A DNA stretch of 64,000 nt from Pseudomonas sp. IAC-BECa141 (GTDB lineage Bacteria; Pseudomonadota; Gammaproteobacteria; Pseudomonadales; Pseudomonadaceae), in contig NZ_CP065410.1 in assembly GCF_020544405.1 (NCBI RefSeq), positions 1,612,001-1,676,000 on the forward strand. The letters are read 5' to 3'. How positions within the stretch are numbered: position 1 is the stretch's first letter; each line of letters opens with the position of its first letter. Positions 60,742-64,000 of the stretch are shown here, piece after piece. The notes under the pieces are model-generated. The model had not been told where the DNA came from. It saw nothing but the letters and a program-made list of their open reading frames with translations, and made no database searches. The position numbers were made by a program, and so were the translations under genes.

Positions 60742-61605
60742 GTGAATGTTGATTTGCACTGCCACAGCACGGCCTCCGATGGCGCCCTGGCGCCTGCGGC
60801 ACTGGTTGCGCGTGCGTTCGAGAACGGCGTGCGAGTCCTGGCCCTGACCGATCACGACACCCTCGAAGGTCTCGCCGAAGCACGTATCGCGGCCGAAGAA
60901 CTGGGCATGCAACTGGTCAATGGCGTCGAGTTGTCCTGCACCTGGGGCGGGGCGACCATTCACGTGCTCGGCTACGGTTTCGATGTCAACGCCGCACCGT
61001 TGGTCGAGGCGATTGCGCAATTGCACGACGGCCGCTGGCTGCGGTCTGAGGAAATAAGCCGCAAGCTCGCCCTCAAGGGCATGCCGAATGCGCTCGATGG
61101 CGCGCGGCAGATCCAGCAGGAACTGGGCGATAGCGGCAATGCGCCGGCCCGTCCGCATTTCGCCGACTGGATGGTGCGTGAAGGTTTTGTAAAGGATCGC
61201 GCCGAGGCGTTTCGCAAATGGCTCGGCGCCGGCAAGCTGGGGGACGTCAAACAGCACTGGCCGACCCTCGAAGACACTGTCGGCACGCTGCGCGCCGCCG
61301 GCGCCTGGGTCAGCCTGGCGCACCCGTGGCATTACGATTTCACCCGCAGCAAGCGCCGAAAGCTGATTGCCGACTATATTCAAGCGGGCGGGCATGCGAT
61401 CGAAGTGGTCAACGGTCACCAGCCTGCGGAACAGGTGGGCAGCCTTGCAATCCTTGCCCGTGAGTTCGGTCTGCTGGTCACTGCCGGCAGTGATTTCCAT
61501 GGCCCTGGTGGCTGGTCGGAGATCGGCCAGTACCGGCCGGTGCCGGAGGACCTTCCACCCCTGTGGTGTCGGTTCAAACATGACACAGTTATTGCCGCCG
61601 TCTGA
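60742..61605 (+). CDS. PHP-domain phosphoesterase (TrpH/RNase AM-like)
   Basis: A 287-residue PHP enzyme. Metal-binding motifs are DLHCHSTASDG (residues 4-14), TDHDTLEG near 36, a Glu in NGVELSCTW, SLAHPWHYDF and a C-terminal SDFHGPGGW. E. coli TrpH hydrolyses 5'-phosphorylated RNA ends and 3',5'-bisphosphonucleotides. I chose GTG 60742, since the family starts MNVDLHCHST; a TTG at 60724 is an alternative. The YciO-type gene follows after 13 bp, then scpA and scpB, the standard Pseudomonas order. Confidence 0.9.
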   Translation: MNVDLHCHSTASDGALAPAALVARAFENGVRVLALTDHDTLEGLAEARIAAEELGMQLVNGVELSCTWGGATIHVLGYGFDVNAAPLVEAIAQLHDGRWLRSEEISRKLALKGMPNALDGARQIQQELGDSGNAPARPHFADWMVREGFVKDRAEAFRKWLGAGKLGDVKQHWPTLEDTVGTLRAAGAWVSLAHPWHYDFTRSKRRKLIADYIQAGGHAIEVVNGHQPAEQVGSLAILAREFGLLVTAGSDFHGPGGWSEIGQYRPVPEDLPPLWCRFKHDTVIAAV

Positions 61606-61618
61606 ACAGGTAGAGAAT

Positions 61619-62248
61619 GTGAGTCAATTTTTCCAGATTCATCCGGAAAACCCGCAAGCGCGCCTGATCAAACAGGCGGTCGAAATCATCCGCAAAAGCG
61701 GGGTGGTGGTCTATCCAACGGACTCTTCCTACGCAATCGGTTGCCAGATCGGCGACAAGAACGCCATCGAGCGCGTTCGACGCCTGCGTCAACTCGACGA
61801 AAAGCACAACTTCGCGCTGATCTGCAGCGACCTGTCGCAACTGGGCAATTACGCCAAGATCGACACCGGGACCTTTCGAATCCTCAAAGCCCACCTGCCG
61901 GGACCGTACACCTTCATTCTCAACGCCACTCGCGAAGTGCCGCGTCTGTTGCTGCATCCCAAGAAGCGGACCATCGGTCTGCGGGTGCCGAGCCATCCCA
62001 TCGCGTTGGCTTTGCTGGCCGAACTGGGCGAGCCGCTGATGAGCGTGACCCTGATCATGCCGGGCGAAGAAGACCCGCTGAGCGATCCGTACGAAATGCG
62101 CCAGTTGCTCGAGCATCAGGTGGACCTGATCATCGATGGCGGTTCCGGCGGCATCAAGGCCTCCACCGTGATCGACCTCACGGGCGATGATCCGGAAGTG
62201 ATCCGCGTCGGTTGCGGCGATCCGGCGCCATTCATGGTCGAGGCCTGA
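61619..62248 (+). CDS. YrdC/Sua5-type L-threonylcarbamoyladenylate synthase family (YciO)
   Basis: A 209-residue YrdC-domain protein, SQFFQIHPENPQARLIKQAVEIIRKSGVVVYPTDSSYAIGCQIGDKNAIERVRRLRQ; the KR and SxN-like active-site residues of TsaC are partly changed, as in the YciO subgroup. TsaC proteins make threonylcarbamoyl-AMP for tRNA t6A; the exact activity of YciO is less clear. GTG 61619 is the likely start (AGGTAGAG upstream). The next gene starts directly at its stop (TGAATG), a sign of coupling. Confidence 0.88.
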   Translation: MSQFFQIHPENPQARLIKQAVEIIRKSGVVVYPTDSSYAIGCQIGDKNAIERVRRLRQLDEKHNFALICSDLSQLGNYAKIDTGTFRILKAHLPGPYTFILNATREVPRLLLHPKKRTIGLRVPSHPIALALLAELGEPLMSVTLIMPGEEDPLSDPYEMRQLLEHQVDLIIDGGSGGIKASTVIDLTGDDPEVIRVGCGDPAPFMVEA

Positions 62249-63067
62249 ATGTCCGCAGTGGAAACCGTTGATCCCCAGGCCGGTGCCCAGCAGGAACTGC
62301 CGTTTGCCATGGTCTATGGCCAGGCGGTCACGGAAATGCCGCTGGACCTGTACATCCCGCCGGACGCCCTGGAAGTCTTCCTCGAAGCCTTCGAAGGCCC
62401 GCTCGACTTGTTGCTGTACCTGATCCGCAAGCAGAACATCAACATCCTCGACATCCCGGTTGCGGAAATCACCCGCCAATACATGGGTTATGTCGAGCTG
62501 ATGCAGTCGGTGCGTCTGGAACTGGCCGCCGAATATCTGGTGATGGCCGCGATGCTGGCCGAGATCAAGTCCCGGATGCTGCTGCCCCGGGCCGAAACCG
62601 TCGAAGACGAAGAAGAAGACCCGCGCGCCGAACTGATCCGCCGCCTGCAGGAGTACGAGCGGTTCAAGGCTGCTGCCGAAGGCATTGATGGCCTGAGCCG
62701 AGTCGGTCGCGACGTGATCGTGCCCAAGCTCGACGCTCCGGAAGCCCGCGCGCGCAAGCTGCTGCCGGACGTGGCACTGGCAGAAATCCTGATGTCCATG
62801 GCCGAGGTGCTGCGCCGTGGCGACATGTTCGAAAGCCATCAGGTCAGCCGCGAGGCACTGTCCACCCGCGAGCGCATGAGCGACGTGCTGGAGCGGCTCA
62901 AGGGCGGCGGATTTGTGCCGTTCGTCGAGCTGTTCACCGCCGAGGAGGGCAAGCTCGGCGTGGTGGTGACCTTTATGGCGATCCTTGAGCTGGTCAAGGA
63001 ATCCCTGATCGAGCTGGTGCAGAATGAGCCGTTCGCCGCGATCCACGTGCGAGCCCGAGCCGAATAA
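62249..63067 (+). CDS. scpA: Segregation and condensation protein A
   Basis: A 272-residue kleisin subunit of the bacterial SMC complex. The N-terminal domain has LEAFEGPLDLLLYLIRKQNINILDIPVAEITRQYMGY, the linker is acidic (VEDEEEDPRAEL), and the C-terminal winged helix has TFMAILELVKESLIELVQNEPFAAIHV. It binds ScpB and SMC/MksB heads in chromosome organisation. It starts at the ATG that follows the preceding stop and precedes scpB by 11 bp. Confidence 0.95.
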   Translation: MSAVETVDPQAGAQQELPFAMVYGQAVTEMPLDLYIPPDALEVFLEAFEGPLDLLLYLIRKQNINILDIPVAEITRQYMGYVELMQSVRLELAAEYLVMAAMLAEIKSRMLLPRAETVEDEEEDPRAELIRRLQEYERFKAAAEGIDGLSRVGRDVIVPKLDAPEARARKLLPDVALAEILMSMAEVLRRGDMFESHQVSREALSTRERMSDVLERLKGGGFVPFVELFTAEEGKLGVVVTFMAILELVKESLIELVQNEPFAAIHVRARAE

Positions 63068-63078
63068 CGAGTCCCGAT

Positions 63079-64000
63079 ATGAATCTGACTGAACCCCGCG
63101 AGCTGGCGTCCCTGCTTGAAGCCTTTCTGTTGGCCTCGGGAAAGCCGCAATCCCTTGAGCGCCTGTATGAACTGTTCGAAGAAGGTGAACGCCCGGAACC
63201 GCCGGTTTTCAAGAAAGCCCTGACCCTGCTCGGCAAATCCTGCGAGGGCCGGGCGTTCGAGCTCAAGGAAGTCGCCTCCGGCTATCGCCTGCAAATCCGC
63301 GAGAAGTTCGCGCCGTGGGTTGGTCGCTTGTGGGAGGAGCGTCCGCAGCGCTATTCCCGGGCACTACTGGAAACCATGGCGCTGATCGCCTATCGCCAGC
63401 CGATCACCCGGGGCGAAATCGAGGACGTGCGGGGCGTGGCGGTCAACACCAACATCGTCAAGACGCTGATGGAGCGTGAGTGGATCCGCATCGTTGGTTA
63501 CCGCGACGTGCCTGGCAAACCGGCGATGTTTGCCACCACCAAGCTGTTTCTTGATCACTTCAATCTGAAAAGCCTCGACGAACTGCCGCCACTGGCCGAG
63601 CTGCGCGAAATGGAGGCCGATCCGGTACTCGACTTCGACGACGCCCCGGTGCCGCCGGGCTTGCAGGAACTGGCCGACGCCAGCGCCGAGCCGGAAGAAC
63701 CGAAGGAAGAAACCAGTTTCCACACCCTGCTGCTGGAGCTGGACAGCATGGAGGAGGGGATCAAGACCGACTTCGACGACTTGCTGCGTGACGGCGCGGG
63801 CGCCGAATCCATGCCGACGGGGTTTGAATCCGATCCGGTCGAGCCGCCGGACGAGGGTGAGCCTGAATCTGAATTTGAGCCTGAATTTGCGCATGAGCCC
63901 GAATCCGAATCCGAGCCCGAGCCTGAGCCTGAGCAGCAAGACGATGTGCTCGGCGTGGCCGAAGCCCGGGAAAAACTGCTGGCTGCCGTCGCCCGTCTGG
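63079..64000 (+). CDS. scpB: Segregation and condensation protein B, 3' end cut by the window
   Basis: ScpB (SMC-ScpA-ScpB complex). The frame is open from ATG 63079 to the window edge (307 codons). The two winged-helix domains are visible: LASLLEAFLLASGKPQSLERLYELF, and SRALLETMALIAYRQPITRGEIEDVRGVAVNTNIVKTLMEREWIRIVGYRDVPGKPAMFATTKLFLDHFNL. Beyond residue ~185 comes an unusually long, acidic, low-complexity tail with repeated Pro-Glu and Glu-Ser-Glu (residues ~250-290), longer than in most ScpB proteins. The true end is outside the window. Confidence 0.93.
   Translation, partial: MNLTEPRELASLLEAFLLASGKPQSLERLYELFEEGERPEPPVFKKALTLLGKSCEGRAFELKEVASGYRLQIREKFAPWVGRLWEERPQRYSRALLETMALIAYRQPITRGEIEDVRGVAVNTNIVKTLMEREWIRIVGYRDVPGKPAMFATTKLFLDHFNLKSLDELPPLAELREMEADPVLDFDDAPVPPGLQELADASAEPEEPKEETSFHTLLLELDSMEEGIKTDFDDLLRDGAGAESMPTGFESDPVEPPDEGEPESEFEPEFAHEPESESEPEPEPEQQDDVLGVAEAREKLLAAVARL

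Overview
This window is GC-rich chromosomal DNA that reads as a Pseudomonas of the P. fluorescens group. The gene sets and orders match Pseudomonas loci that I recognise: the guanidinobutyrase cluster, a Lap/Map-type adhesin system, recQ next to a MarR gene, a FimV-like protein and PlpD, a Cpx-like system next to yciI and yciB, and trpH/yciO/scpA/scpB. Four copies of a ~111-123 bp imperfect palindrome beginning GATCGTTCCCACGC, and REP sequences of the GTGGGAGCGAGCTTGCTCGC type, fit the same group. No rRNA, tRNA, CRISPR array, IS transposase or prophage is visible.

Layout. 1-3.4 kb: end of a DMT exporter, a YbfB-like MFS transporter with a divergent LysR regulator, and a tiny conserved gene (PA1414/SicX-locus type) closed by a strong terminator. 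3.4-4.4 kb: a carrier-protein-like gene lacking the phosphopantetheine serine, and an MBL-fold hydrolase. 4.5-10.1 kb: the gbu locus (gbuA, a small NTF2-like gene, an NCS1 permease and a sodium:solute symporter, with divergent gbuR). 10.1-10.7 kb: DTW-domain tRNA modification enzyme. 10.9-24.4 kb: type I secretion adaptor, ABC transporter and TolC-like channel, facing a 2635-residue RTX adhesin with a LapG-type TAAG cleavage site. No lapD or lapG lies nearby, so this is probably a second, MapA-like system.

24.6-41.0 kb is the most unusual part. It holds a DUF6124 gene behind an elaborate leader, a broken remnant of a second copy, two very large signal-less modular Ig-like proteins on the minus strand (one split by a single-base shift in a G run, the other with four near-identical 288 bp tandem units), two 642-residue signal-less proteins on the plus strand, and a classical autotransporter between them. 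Three of the Ig-like transcription units carry the same palindrome (ACCTGTNANNTCTGACAGTA) 64-110 bp before the start codon. It has the CT-N12-AG dyad of lux/las boxes, so a LuxR-type regulator may switch the set together. This is my best candidate for an undescribed surface or secreted protein system.

41-64 kb is mostly core genome: YbaN, UPF0149 protein, RecQ, MarR, FimV-like, PlpD, SelT/W/H-like, DMT exporter, AraC, LpxH-like phosphoesterase, HD-domain protein, Mpo1-like, second AraC, TrkH, nitroreductase, a CpxA/Spy/CpxR-type envelope-stress module, a coiled-coil membrane protein, YciI, YciB, PHP phosphoesterase, YciO-type protein, ScpA and the start of ScpB, which runs off the right edge.

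Function calls come from reading the translated sequence and recalled family knowledge; no database search was run.
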